From Apostichopus japonicus (taxonomy: Eukaryota; Echinodermata; Holothuroidea; Aspidochirotida; Stichopodidae): a stretch of DNA of 64,000 nt. The notes under the pieces are model-generated. The model was not told the origin of the DNA, searched no databases, and saw nothing but the letters and a program-made list of their open reading frames with translations. The stretch lies in assembly GCF_037975245.1 (NCBI RefSeq), contig NC_092569.1, positions 2,211,501 through 2,275,500 of the forward strand. The letters run 5' to 3'. Numbering within the stretch: position 1 is the first letter of the stretch; each line of letters starts with the position of its first letter. Below are positions 12,601 through 23,888 of the stretch, piece after piece. The translations under genes and the position numbers were made by a program.

Positions 12601-15600
12601 AAACATCTGTCAGGATATTCAATGACACCTGTGAAACATGTCAGTATTATAATAGTTTTAATGTGTTTACTTGATTCTATGATGCCGCCATATATCTTGT
12701 TACCTATTTACTTCTGAAATCATTTGTACATACAAAATTGACTTTAAACTTACCCTTGGTTTCTCTGACTTTGTGTCTGCCCAATATTTGTAGAATTTAA
12801 CGATGTTTGGATGGTCGAGCTGTATCAGATTATCAAAGACCACAGCTATTTTCTCCTGTAAAAGAGATGAATGAAATTTCAAAAAAAATACATTTGTGCA
12901 TCTTACCTGAATGGTAATACAGATACAATAGATCTATAGGCTAGGCTTACTTAAAATACTAATGTGTAAACACATAGAGGGTGATCCTTGGAGCAAAACT
13001 GCACAGGATAGTATCATGATGATACACAAACATTTTCTATGATACTTATGCAAAGTTGGTTGTGGTTGAGCTGGAAGGGGAAGTGGACTTTTTTGTCATC
13101 ATACAATAATATTGTAGAGAGGATTAAAACACAAGCGGATTCGGACAGAGGAAAATCCAGACAGAGGAAAATCCAAACCAAGAATGAGCTATAGAACTTT
13201 CTCAGGTAGAGAAGGTAGAGAACAGTGACCATAGAAGGTCATGGCGGGGGGGGGGGGGGGGTGGGGAGGAATGCAAGAATGCAGCCAGTTGGAGGCTAGT
13301 TAAATCTGAGTGTACAGTATAGGAGGAGATAGGTAAGACAGGAATGTAGTACATTTAGCAAATGATACCGTATGAGAATAATACAAATGTTTTATGTTTT
13401 TTTTTAACTTTCCAATAATTAATGACAAACTTTATTGTTATTAGAAGCTGAAGCTATTGGTACATCCACAGTACTGTACTTCCAGATTTCACAGCATTTT
13501 TTAACGGGATATAAATTTGTGTGTAGAAAATAGCCATGAAAGTCCTTGGCTGTTCAAAAGGGTAAATTTACTTTCTCTTACATTAAGGTCATCCCTCAGA
13601 TTGAAATTCTGGTTGACTACACAACCATCAAATTATTGCACACACTGCGTATGTATGATTCACTGCATGAATCACAGCCGACCTCACAAAGCCAACAGTG
13701 TCTGACTCTGATGTCATCATGAGTATTATGGCATAACATGCACATCAAACATACTTAATAAAGCTACAGGAATATTCTATCTAGTCTTGCATCCAGTAAA
13801 AATGCCATGCAATAATGCTGTAAATACACAAGGGGAATGTCAGATGTGTGGTACTTCTCTGCACAGTTACGCAACATAGCCAGTGTTCAAGCTTTATTTC
13901 CTTTTAAACCGAATTCAAAATTATTGAAACTGAGCATGTGAAGAAAAGTTGATAGATATGTCCTGAAGGTATAAAAGATTTACAAGTCCATATATGTACT
14001 GTACCTCTTGTGCCTTGTAATCTCTTCTCGCTGAAAATTGGACTTCATTCCACACAACCTCTCTACCCTCTTCTGTGTCCATGGCTAGATAAGCTACATC
14101 GATGCCCGGCACGTCTCTTTGCTCCACCTGGATGGAAATTTAAAAGAAAGTAACAGTTTGGAAACAATGATCAGTGAGTCTACGTAAGTTTGAAAATTAG
14201 TTGCGGTAGATGTGCCATAAATGTATCCTAGCAACCTAGCAATTCAAGTTGCATGGACATCCCATTTGAGTTAAATAAACGACACATACTGTAGCTGTAA
14301 GACAGAGTGACACAGGTATATTCAATTCTTAAAATGTGTTAAAAAGGACAATGAATAAGGAAGAGAAAAGTCAATGATTCTTTTCTGATACTCTAATACT
14401 CTTGAAATTATCATACACCTTTTAAAAACTTTGATTGAGTGAAAGAAAAAGAGGCACTGTGCCATCAATCAATTTAGTGTATATTTGGGAGGGGCAAGGT
14501 GACATATTTTTTTTTAAGAAATGAAGGGCACAGATGACCAAAAAACCTGATAAAATGTTTTTGGCTTTGTACAAAATTTATGCAGGGATTTGCTCACGCT
14601 GGGTGGCGGCAGGCTGCTGCACCCGACCGACCTGAATGCCGCCCTGCACAAATAGTATTTCCAATATTTCCATGCAGCACCAAGTTTTGATGATTAATGA
14701 AACATTTTTCCTGGTTTCTTCTATTCATGAGTGTAAGAAAAGGGCACAATCGAAAATTTAGAACAAATATCACAGGTTCCTACTCCTACAAAATCCAAAT
14801 TACTTTCTGTTAAACGGCTATCCAGTCAATAAATACCGACAATCAGCTGGTTTACTGTAGTCTGTGTAACACGTACAGTACATATATACAACTTCATATA
14901 TTAGTACAGTGTACCTCTAACCACCAACCAAAAGTTTGTAAGAAATAGGTTGCCATCAAGGCTTTGGAATAAAGACACCTTTTTGCAGTTAATTTGGTCG
15001 CATGATTGTCATTTTACTGTATTCTCAGTATTTTAAACAAGTGGATATTCGTCCAGAAAGGCGATATTTTTCTACCAATCGGGTTTTCTGTTCATGTTCT
15101 GTTGTGCATAGTATCGATCAATGTGGACATGAACTATTGTATCCAAAATAAAGAACCATTAGTAGAAAAGTACCAGTGAAGTTAGGAATGCCTAAATGTC
15201 ATCATCAATTATAATTTTATTAAAATCTCCCCAGAATTAATATCCTGTTAACACTTTGAACTCCTGGTAAGACATTTCATCTGAATACCGTTGCATATTT
15301 ATAAACATATTAAGTACACATCTACACAAATAGGCTAAGCTCAGAGTAGTTATTATGAAGTCATCATTTATTTATTTATACATAGGTCACTGTCACAGCA
15401 GGGTTCTCAACAAAAGATGGTAGGGGCTGGTTGCCTTGAGCATGATCAATAGAGGATAAAACTGATCAGGGAAACTTGGAAAATAGAAATACTATATCAA
15501 CCATATTAATCCTGGAATCAGAATATGGATGAATGCTTGACACAGAAGTTAGCTCCCACAAAGGAAAAAGACCATTTGCCTAAGCATACTTTATTTGCAA

Positions 15601-18600
15601 AAAATGTCAAAAGGCTAGGACCATTAGACCCACCCACGCCACCCACACCCCCCCCCCCCCTCAGAACGTGGATTACACTAATGTACAAACCCGCCCAGCA
15701 CTCAAATATTCTTGAGCACATCCCTGATTATGTTCTTGTGGCTGCCATTTATTGTGCAGAACTCCTGTCAACTTTTAGTAGGGATAGCATATGGATTCGA
15801 TTTTGTGTACATGAATATCCATTTTCCTACCTGCTGTTTTCAACAACTGCATTAGATCAACAAAACAAATCTTTTGCATACTGTATTATAGTGCATGTTA
15901 TTGTGATGTTATTAGTAGTATGCTCCCTGGACCATGTTTAGGTTTTAGTTGTGTTCACCCTCGACCACGGTTCTTGTTGTGACCAACCTGAAGCTATCAC
16001 AGGATTCATCCCAGGATTCAGATTCATCCCAGGATTCATCACAGGATTCATCCCAGGATTCATCACAGGATTCACCACAGGATTCTGAAGCTATCACAGG
16101 ATTCATCCCAGGATTCAGATTTATCCCAGGATTCATCACAGGATTCATCCCAGGATTCAGATTCATCCCAGGATTCATCACAGGATTCTGAAGCTATCAC
16201 AGGATTCATCCCAGGATTCAGATTCATCCCAGGATTCATCCCAGGATTCAGAAGCTATCACAGGATTCATCCCAGGATTCAGATTTATCCCAGGATTCAT
16301 CACAGGATTCATCCCAGGATTCAGATTCATCCCAGGATTTGAATCCTGTGATGAATCCTGGGATGAATCTGAATCCTGGGATGAATCCTGTGATAGCTTC
16401 AGAATCCTGGGATGAATCCTGTGATGAATCCTGGGATGAATCCTGTGATGAATCCTGGGATAGCTTCAGGTTGGTCTTGTTGTGTTTGTTCATTCATTTC
16501 ATTCTAGTTGGTTAAAACCTACAGTTATAGGTAACGTCAGTTTAACCAACTAGATTCTAAAATGGATAGCATTCTACGCCCAGAACGTTTTGATGCAGAT
16601 TCAAACTCTGAAAATGCTGCTAAAGCATGGAAACACTGGTTTAGGACATTAGAAAATTTCATATCTGTTCTCACAGGAGAGCCTAACAAGCTATGTATAC
16701 TTACTAACTTCGTTTCGCCTAAAGTATACGAATCGATAGCGGACTGTACTACTGTACATACGAGACAGCAATTAAAATCCTTGGCGACTTGTATGTTAAA
16801 CCAAAGAACGAGATTTTGGCTCGCCATCTGTTAGCGACTAGACGTCAAGAACCTGGTGAGTCCTTGGATACATATTTGCAAGCTCTGTAAACTCTTGCTA
16901 ATGATTGCAACTTTAAGTCAGTCACAGCAGAAGCATATCGCGATGAATACATTCGTGACTCTTTCATAAGTGGCTTACTTTCCCCTTCCATAAGACAAAG
17001 GCTCCTAGAAAACAAAACTCTTGATTTGCAAACAATGCATGATCAAGCTCATGCACTCGAATCAGCACAAAAGAACTCAGAATTGTATACTCTTCATGGA
17101 CCCCCTACACCGACACCCCAAAGTGCTGCAGTAAAAAGTGACATCAGACCTGAACCACTAATGGAAACTATTGATAGCGCATCCACAACTACTGCAAAGT
17201 GTTTCTTTTGTGGATATGCAAAGCACCCACGTTCACGATGCCCTGCGAGAGACGAGACATGTAACAAGTGTGATAAGAGGGGTCATTTTGCCAAGGTATG
17301 TCAATCCAAATCAAACTCAAAGACTTCAGCCTCCCTCTCCACCCTAGCCACTGCAATAAGTGCAGCAAGCCCACCAAAACTTGCCAAAGCCAGTGTAAAA
17401 GTAAGCATTAACGGCAGGCTAGCTGACTGCCTCATAGATAGTGGCAGCACCGAAAGCTTTATTCACCCACAGCTCGCTAAAGCACTCTCTTTGGAACTAA
17501 AACCTTCGGCGGTTTCAGTTAACATGGCCTCGTCCTCATTATCTGTCAAAAAAAAAGGTCTTTGTTATGAGGACATTGTTCTCAACAGGCATTGCTATAA
17601 AAACGTGATCTTAGGAGTATTACCAGGATTGTGTGCGGATGTTATACTCGGTCAGGATTTCCAGCAAAAGCATTCAAGTGTCATACTGAAGTATGGAGGG
17701 GATCTTCCTCCCATAGTCCTATGCGGTTTAACAACATTGAGAACAGAACCGCCGCAACTATTTGCTAACCTTAGTCCTGACATCCACCCAGTAGCTGCAA
17801 AATCTCGTCGCTACAGCTCGGATGACAAGAAATTTATAGCAGCTGAGACTCAACGCCTCTTGCGCGAAGGAATCATTGGGAAAAGCAATTCTCCATGGAG
17901 AGCTCAAGTTGTGGTTACCAAAGACGAAAACCACAAGAAACGACTTGCCATCGATTACTCTGAAACAATTAATAGATTCACCCTCCAAGACAGTTACCCA
18001 CTTCCACGAATCGATGAAACTGTGGATAAGATCTCTCAATATCAGGTACAGTATTTAGCACTATTGACCTGCGCAGCGCATATCACCAAGTACCACTCAA
18101 GGAAGATGATAAAAGCTACACAGCCTTTGAGTCAGATGGAAGCCTCTATCAGTTTACTCGAGTCCCCTTCGGTGTCACGAATGGGGTCCCATGCATTCAA
18201 AGGATCATGGATTCTTTCATTGAGGAAGAAAAACTCACAGACACTTTTGCTTATTTGGATGACATCACCATTTGTGGTAGGGACCAGAAAGAGCATGATC
18301 ATAACTTGCAAAGATTTTTAGAGGCTGCAAAGAGAAAGAATATTGTGTATAATGAGAACAAATGCACATTCTCCACCACCAAAATAAGTATCCTAGAATA
18401 TCTGGTGGAAAATGGTACGAAGCGCCCCGACCCCGAGCGTCTCCGCCCCCTTCGTGAACTCAAATCACCTGAAAACATGAAGTCACTAAGACCTACACTT
18501 GGATTCTTTGCTTACTATTCTAAATGGATTCCAGACTATGCTCGAAAGATTCGTCCATTAGCAACAGTCACACTGTTTCAAATATCAGATGAAGCGTATG

Positions 18601-21503
18601 AGACTTTTGAGAAATTAAAGAAGGAAATTGAGAATTCAGTGGTTGTTGCCATTGATGAGTCTCTCCCATTCCAGGTAGAAACGGACGCTTCAGAATTTGC
18701 AATAGCAGGAACTCTAAACCAAGTGGGTCACCCAGTGGCTTTCTTTTCGCGCACCTCACAAGGCTCAGAGCGCCGTCACACATCAGTTGAAAAGGAGGCA
18801 CAAGCGATCATAGAAGCTGTGCGCCATTGGAGGCATTACCTTACTGAGAAACATTTTGTTCTTGTGACAGATCAAAAATCAGTCAAGTACATGTTTGACA
18901 CTAATCACAAAGGAAAGATCAAAAATGAGAAAATAATGCGTTGGCAGATGGAACTATCTTGCTATGTCTTTGATACTGTATAATCTATCGCCCTGGCAAA
19001 GAGAACGTTCCCCCTGATACGCTTTCACGCTCAATCTGTTCTGCAACTATGGACACTGATATTCTGTATGAATTGCATAATGCTTTAAGTCACCCAGGAG
19101 TTGTCAGGATGTTTCATTTTGTTAGGTCAAAGAACCTTCCCTACTCTGTAGATGATGTCAAGAAAATGACAGCGTCTTGCCGTACCTGTGCAAAATGTAA
19201 ACCTAGATTCTACAAACCACAGAAAGCTCACCTGATCAAGGCAACCCAGCCCTTTGAAAGGCTTAATATTGACTTCAAAGGCCCATTGCCAAGCACAAAC
19301 AAAAACATTTCCTTCCTTACCATTATTGATGAATTCTCAAGATTCCCGTTTGTGTTTCCTTGTTCTGATATGACTTTGTCCACTGTCATCCAATGCCTTT
19401 GCCACCTTTTCGCTTTATTTGGCATGCCGTCCTACATCCATTCAGATCGATGATCAGCCTTCATGAGTAAGGAACTATGAGACTTTCTAACAAGCACGGG
19501 TATTGCTAGTAGTAGAACTACTAGTTATAACCCACAAGGAAACGGTCAAGCAGAACGTTACAATGGCACCATATGGAAGGCTATTACATTGGCACTCGAA
19601 GCACGCAGCTTGCCACCTAAGTACTGGCAAGAAGTCTTACAAGATGCCCTTCATTCCATCAGATCTCTGTTGTCCACGGCAACAAATGTGACACCCCATG
19701 AAAGGTTTTTCAGTTTCCCCCGGAAGTCTGCAACAGGGTGTTCAGTCCCTTCATGGCTTTGCAATCCAGGTCATGCACTTCTTAAAAGGCATGTTCGGTT
19801 ACATAAGACTGATCCTTTAGTGGATGAGGTCGAGGTCATCCAAGCAAACCCACAATATGCCCATGTTAGGCTGTCAGATGGGAGAGAGACAACTGTCTCT
19901 GTACGTCACCTAGCACCAATCGGGGAAGCTACCCCAAGACTGGAGAAAAGTACTGATCAAATGGAATCATCAATCGGGGACAATGGCCCAGTAGAACTTG
20001 AGCAGGGCCTAGAGTTAATTGATAGTAATGAAGTGCCTTCTCTGAGAAGGTCGCAAAGGCCTCGAAGGCCACCGGACAGGTTAGATCTGTGAGTCAGAGT
20101 TTGTAGTAGTTTGTCTCATACAGGACATTTAAAGAACACTTGTAGTTGTTTAGGTTTAGTTACATTAACTTTAGGACAATTGTTTAGTTAGGGGAGAATG
20201 TGATGTTATTAATAATATGCTCCCTGGACCACGTTTAGGTTTTAGTTGTGTTCACCCTCGACCACGGTGCTTGTTGTGTTTGTTCATTCATTTTATTCTA
20301 GTTGGTTAAAACCTACAGTTATAGGTCACGTCAGTTATGTTAGTTTAATTGTCTATATTGTCAATTGAAGCTTATTTGTATAGTGAAAATGTTTAGACGG
20401 CTGTGTATTTCAGTGTTACTTGTATATATTAAATGCACTTAGCAGCTAGCTGTAACTGTTGTTAGTTTTGGATGTCATTCGTGTGCTGGGTCTTGAGTGA
20501 TACACCTCGTACATACATGTACGAAATGCACGCAACACAATTTGTATGCTTCCTTCTCTAGCCTAAGTCTATCTCACTACACCTCACGCCGTAGGAACGT
20601 CCTAACAGATAAGCCCAGCACCCCTTTAACGCAGTAACTACTCATGTTACAATACCCCAAGATTTTTCAAAAACTCATGGTAACATTTGCATGAATTCAA
20701 TTCCTTCTTTACAAAGGAGAAATCCTAGATATATCATAGGTGAGACCTTGATTGGATCATTTAAAATAGTATGATTTATGAAAGGAAATTGCCGCTCTGC
20801 CAAATTTTTGTTGGATAGGCCTATCTTCTGCAACAATATGCACCTAGTATTGATTGAAGTTCAACACAAGAACAATAAGGCATCAAAATCAAATTGTAGT
20901 TGAAAATACTGTAGCACATCAAATTCCTATTCAAACAGAAATATTTCTGAAGGTCCCTCTTATCTTCTTAATTTTTTTTCTGATCCTTGTTTCATTTCCA
21001 AAGCCGAACTAGTTGAGTTTAGACCCCTAGGCTAAGTAATAACTAATATATTATTAACTGAGTCACAGTCAGTGTCACCACAGCAGGTCTTCATGGTTTG
21101 TACACATTTTAAGCCTTGTTGTATGCCTCGTTTCTATCTCTTCCTTTCTGGCATTTTCGTCAAACGTTAGACATAGTACTACACTTGTATTAAGAAGTAG
21201 TCCTACAACAATTTTGTGTTTGTGACACTTTCCTAGATATTGCAACAGTGTAGTTTAGTCTGTACAATTAGTAGTAGGCCTACACTTACTTTGCCATACA
21301 TCTACATACATAACACGTTGTGATGCTTACTCACCATGTAGATGATTTCCGAAAGTTAAGGAATGTAAACATACCTTCACTCTTCTTTTCTGCCATCTTC
21401 CGCATGGACTTTCCTCTAGAATTTCACTCTCGTCGTCTTCTGTGTCTTCTCCACTATCGTGAAGGGACACTTCTTTCTCTTTTTCGCCACCAGAAGCCGG
21501 CAT
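681..21503 (-). CDS. NRBP1: NRBP-family pseudokinase (nuclear receptor-binding protein homologue), 11 exons, 3' end off window
   Basis: Coding exons read on the minus strand: 21375-21503, 14005-14127, 12754-12855, 9345-9475, 6824-6918, 3786-3869, 2903-3069, 2104-2233, 1492-1603, 1041-1091 and 681-867. All junctions are GT/AG and all phases agree, giving 437 codons. Human NRBP1 is about 535 residues, so roughly 90 C-terminal residues lie beyond the left edge. The order matches the family: acidic N-terminus with ILEESPCGRWQKRR (residues 28-41), then a kinase-like fold (about 49-300) and the conserved segment ENGVYPLTAFALPRPQ (375-390). It is a pseudokinase. The beta-3 motif reads VVWNEV (67-72) with no lysine, the HRD position is HGN (173-175), and the DFG region is KIGCVAP. 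Known family members are adaptors in ubiquitin-ligase and trafficking complexes and are not active kinases. The start is the first ATG, with MPASGGEKEK upstream of the conserved block. Chosen over NRBP2 only because invertebrates usually have one NRBP gene. Confidence 0.93.
2471..2892. repeat. Three tandem copies of a ~140-bp unit in an NRBP intron
   Basis: Units begin at 2471, 2610 and 2750, each opening with GTAAACAATAAT and containing a G-run, a GAGTTATTATTT block, a CCCCCATAA block and ACTCATCYGACCA. The third copy is slightly rearranged and ends only about 10 bases from the 5' splice site of the exon at 2903-3069 (minus strand). Confidence 0.85.
4565..6290. repeat. 55-bp pyrimidine-rich minisatellite, about 31 copies
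   Basis: The unit contains CCCTTCTACCCCATCTCTCT and ACTACCCCCGTCACTGTCC and repeats every 55 bases. Because 55 is not a multiple of three and the unit lacks stops, very long open frames appear in two phases with a 55-residue peptide period; I read these as artefacts, not genes. It lies in the NRBP intron between exons 6824-6918 and 3786-3869. The pre-mRNA strand is G/A-rich. Copies differ at a few positions (CTCTCC/CTCCCC/CTTTCC, CGTC/CATC, ACTACC/ACAACC, TATCC/TATTC). Degenerate pyrimidine-rich units continue to about 6670. Confidence 0.95.
8526..8674. repeat. Foldback-like inverted repeat in an NRBP intron
   Basis: The left arm (8526-8574) contains ACTGGATTGCCAACTCGTGT and the right arm (8626-8674) contains ACACGAGTTGGCAATCC; outside these, ATAACAAACCCCGC pairs with GCGGAGTTTGTTAT, allowing a mismatch. 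The arms are about 49 bases with small differences and the loop is about 50 bases. The form is that of a small foldback or MITE element; I did not find a convincing target duplication. Confidence 0.6.
9840..10480 (-). mobile_element. LINE (non-LTR retrotransposon) 3' end, truncated
   Basis: Minus-strand open frame 10012-10365, open further upstream to about 10450, carries a peptide with YAVPVWYHFLLEKDKKRIRSF followed by NLDYESLV, typical of the last part of CR1/L2-type ORF2 after the reverse transcriptase domain. Downstream the sequence ends in an ATTGAA-type simple tail (9846-9875 on the plus strand, read in reverse), as in CR1-like 3' ends. The 5' part of the element is missing. It lies in the same orientation as the NRBP gene, in the intron between exons 12754-12855 and 9345-9475. 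Confidence 0.7.
11588..11700 (-). mobile_element. Penelope-like element end fragment
   Basis: Contains GGCCTGACGTTTCGATCC and GGATCTTCTTC on the plus strand, then a segment with AGAAGGGACAAAAAC and ACAGACAGGTTAA. The same series occurs at 27810-27930. Read on the minus strand, the motif GAAGAAGATCC...GGATCGAAACGTC is typical of Penelope-like element ends. No protein-coding part is recognisable here. Confidence 0.5.
15902..16540 (+). repeat. 5' LTR remnant, interrupted
   Basis: 15902-15981 and 16476-16540 together match 20199-20334 of the 3' LTR: TGTGATGTTATTA, TGCTCCCTGGACCA, TTCACCCTCGACCACGG, then TTGTTCATTCATTT and CCTACAGTTATAGG. After about 16540 the match stops and the sequence goes straight to the gag start at 16562. 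Between the two halves lies the foldback insertion 15982-16475. Confidence 0.85.
15982..16475. mobile_element. Foldback (TU-like) transposon inserted in the LTR
   Basis: Termini are inverted: ACCAACCTGAAGCTATC at 15982 and its complement GATAGCTTCAGGTTGGT at 16459-16475. The element is flanked by a 9-bp direct repeat, CTTGTTGTG (15973-15981 and 16476-16484). The 3' LTR has only one CTTGTTGTG at this place, so it acts as the empty site. Inside, both arms consist of a 12-bp unit (CAGGATTCATCC or CAGGATTCATCA, alternating), left arm 15982 to about 16339, right arm 16341-16475 in the opposite sense. Arms built from short tandem repeats are the hallmark of foldback elements (Drosophila FB, sea-urchin TU). 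Open frames across it (QDSSQDS repeats) are artefacts. Confidence 0.88.
16562..17025 (+). pseudogene. gag, N-terminal part, broken
   Basis: Starts with MDSILRPERF just after the LTR remnant. The frame ends at 16834, but homologous coding continues in another frame from about 16790 (ARHLLATRRQEPGESLDTYL), then meets an in-frame TAA near 16888 before the longer open frame resumes. So there is one frameshift near 16790 and one stop. Product would be the capsid region of a gypsy-type Gag. Confidence 0.75.
17026..18321 (+). pseudogene. gag zinc knuckle, protease and start of reverse transcriptase, frameshifted
   Basis: Open for 431 codons. In order: CFFCGYAKHPRSRC and CNKCDKRGHFAKVC, two zinc-knuckle motifs of nucleocapsid; then DCLIDSGSTESFI (the aspartic protease DSG site) near residue 137; then SNSPWRAQVVV and KRLAIDYSETIN of the reverse transcriptase fingers. 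From about 18045 the true frame changes and the rest of this frame is out of phase. The reading continues in the next frame, which carries the catalytic YLDD. Confidence 0.85.
18207..18983 (+). pseudogene. Reverse transcriptase C-terminal part and RNase H
   Basis: Contains FAYLDDITICG (the RT catalytic aspartates), the connection region with LGFFAYYSKWIPDYA, and RNase H with VETDASEFAIAG, HTSVEKEAQAIIEA and LVTDQKSVKYMF. It ends at TAA 18981-18983, within what would be the linker to integrase; coding similarity resumes in another frame right after, so this end is another frameshift. Confidence 0.85.
19049..20092 (+). pseudogene. Integrase, interrupted by stops
   Basis: The frame from 19049 has the HHCC zinc finger (LSHPGVVRMFHF ... 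CRTCAKCK) and the first catalytic Asp in LNIDFKGPLP; the second lies in IHSDR, right before a TGA at 19451-19453. A further TGA follows near 19490. Coding resumes with SYNPQGNGQAERYNGTIW, which holds the catalytic Glu, and continues in the frame ending at 20092 with a C-terminal tail rich in Arg/Pro. Two stops inside the core domain mean that no active integrase can be made from this copy. Confidence 0.85.
20199..20652 (+). repeat. 3' LTR
   Basis: Begins TGTGATG directly after the polypurine run and shares its first ~136 bases with the 5' remnant. It probably ends in TGTTACA at about 20652; the exact end is uncertain because the 5' copy lacks this part and no clear target duplication is seen. 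Confidence 0.75.
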
Positions 21504-23888
21504 ATTGAAGACTTAAAATAGCGGCGATTTTCGCCCTACGGAAGTACGAAACGGCAAAACTGTCGTGACAGATTGACAACATGAACCACACAGCAACAAA
21601 ACGGATACAGCTTACGTTAGGCTACAGAAAGTGTTCTGGGCATGCAATGTGAAGGATTTGAAGTGCGCCCGCAAAATTGAAACGCCAACGTGTAGGATCC
21701 TCAAAGGTTAGGCCCACGATCTTCCAAGAGGACCGAACGACGATATAACAGACCCCAAACCCTCAGAATCGAGGGTCAGGATGTATGATAGCTATCTTTG
21801 ACCACGGAGATGCTGTTAAATGAGTAACTTAATAGATACTCGTCGGCATAATTTGGAAACTGATGTAGACAGGGTCACAGGGCCATAGCTTGGGGTGGTT
21901 TCCCGGGGCGGAACAGAATCCGAAAGAAAGAAAGAACCCTATTCATGCAGGCAGCAAGATAATGAGTAGAGCTAATGACAAGTCGAACGAGATCTATGGT
22001 ATCTCTGCGATTAATACATAGGGCCTAGTACAGATAAAAATAATCATAAAAGTTAAGTGGGAAAAATTATAATTTTAAATAATAAAACAAATTGAAAAAT
22101 GATTATATAAAGTAAAAATGGGAAGAAAAAAGGAAAAAGATTTGGGAAAAAGAAATAAAATATATATAATTAAATATAGGCCTACCACCTAAAGATGATT
22201 CAAACCCATGCCCTAAGGATCAATTCGGAAGTTCGGATTCATTGATAATAAACGCAGACTACCGCTCCGGTTTTGATCAGCCAATCAGAATCGAGGAAAT
22301 AATTTCAGTGTCAGTTCAGTTTGGGGGGGGGGGGCGGGAATCGCCGACGGGAGTTTGTGAGGAGGGGCAAAGCCGTATATTTAGAATATACGGCTCTGAG
22401 GAGGGGGAGTTGAGGAACGTCGACAAACATTTATCGGCCAAATGTTACATAGTGTTGTTTTGATGTGCGTATAAAACATTGCGTTTTAAAGAAATTTTTA
22501 GTGGGTGGAGGCATTTCCCAATAGGGACCATCATGACACTATCTAAGCGGAGGGCCATCGTTAGCTTGGCGCTTAGTGTACCAAGGAAACTTTTGCCAAA
22601 ATACTTACCATATTGTAAGGCCTTGTAAAATATGCATATAAACATTTTTAATTTTCAGACCTCATGTTTTAGAATTTACAGTTCCGAAAAGAAAAAAAAA
22701 ACTCGGTAAAATCAGTTTGCAGGTAAAAATAGGACTTAACGTTACTTTGTACGTTCTGCTATATTGTTTGATACATGACATTGTAATCGAATATGCAAAC
22801 ACACGCTATAGGGCATTCCGATGGTATACATAGCCCACATTTGCCGAATGGAAGCCATACGAGGAATTCATGAGTAAAGTAATTGCTAGGTTTGTGTTAT
22901 CATAGTTTGTTTTACATGCCAAAATGGGACCTACTGGATCATGAGGTGAGGGGGGGGGGGGCAGATGAGCTGAGTGGGTGGGCCCGTGTAGGGGAATGAG
23001 GATTGGGGAGCGTGGCACCCGCCCTAATTAAGATGTTATAAAAGGCCCTGATATATAAGCCTTATTAACAGCGCCTTAGTGACAGTATTCTTAGTTAAAA
23101 CATTGGAGCACTGATACAGGGGCTAGCTGATAGGCAGCCTGATATGCCTACATAAAACACATAGACTGCTGCATCGGTGCACGCATTAGGAGCTCCCTCC
23201 GTTAACTGTTATTCTAACAAAACTCGAGAAAATCAAAGCTAAACCATACTAAAGAGTATTATAGACTAACTAACGAAACTCAGAGGAAATGATATGGAAA
23301 TTTCACCAGTGAAAACTAACTGAAATAGCCATACTGTAATGGCGTTCACATTGTCGTAGGCCGCATAGATAACACGGCTGGATGGTTTACAATGTGAAAT
23401 ATGTGCACCCAGTTACTATGGCGATGCTACCCAGGGAACGTCAGAAGATTGCAAGAAATGTGCCTGCATGCCCTCTTGCACAGCCACAAAACAAGTAAAT
23501 CATTGACAAACAAAAAATATCTTGATTCTTTATATCAACGGAAAGACCTGAAAAGAAAGACTTCAAGAAAAGACTTCATTTTGGAAGTGCAAATCTCATG
23601 GGGGTGGGGCAGCTTTTCCCCCTGCAGGCCACGGCCCTGACCGTTTACCAAAGTCTGGAAAAATTGCATGAAAGTTTTCGGCGATTCACATTTGTGCCGC
23701 GCGCTTGTGTTCGCGGTCCGTCGGTGAAGCGCGAGAGCTGTAAGGATCTAATTGATCTAGCGGACCACATTGAAAGCGTTGTACTTACTTAACACTTAGG
23801 TACCTAACGTGTAGCAAATATGGGGATAAAAATGCTTGCTTTTTAATTGTAAAGAAAAGGTTAACTATTACCATCACATCCCTACCCT
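21504..23888. other. Upstream flank of NRBP, no supported gene
   Basis: Should hold the NRBP promoter and 5' UTR (transcription leftwards). A relic of the hAT core module lies at about 22528-22640 (CACTATCTAAGCGGAGG ... GGCCTTGTAAA). An 11-base-arm hairpin lies at 22371-22395. An orphan frame of 64 codons (23598-23792, plus) is more GC-rich than its surroundings but matches no family I recognise. Confidence 0.6.

Larger units (their letters stand above)
15902..20652 (+). mobile_element. Ty3/gypsy-type LTR retrotransposon, defective
   Basis: Order of parts: 5' LTR remnant (15902-16540, split by a foldback element), gag, protease, reverse transcriptase, RNase H, integrase, polypurine tract GGGGAGAA (20191-20198), 3' LTR (20199 to about 20652). 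This gene order is that of Ty3/gypsy. The element sits in NRBP intron 1 in antisense orientation. It is broken by at least two stops and several frameshifts, described under its ORFs. The 5' LTR lacks the last ~300 bases seen in the 3' copy and no primer-binding site is visible, so the element cannot be autonomous. No env-like frame is present. Confidence 0.92.

Noticed and set aside
15945-16493. Open frames with QDSSQDS, GFIPGFIT and ESWDESCD peptides
   Set aside because: All are frames through the 12-bp repeat arms of the foldback element, on both strands; no conserved domain.
17758-18039. Minus-strand open frames inside the retrotransposon
   Set aside because: Shadows of the plus-strand protease and reverse transcriptase coding sequence.
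23401-23792. Possible small gene with a 64-codon GC-richer frame
   Set aside because: No recognisable domain, no clear splice context, no paralogue in the window; kept only as a note in the flank entry.
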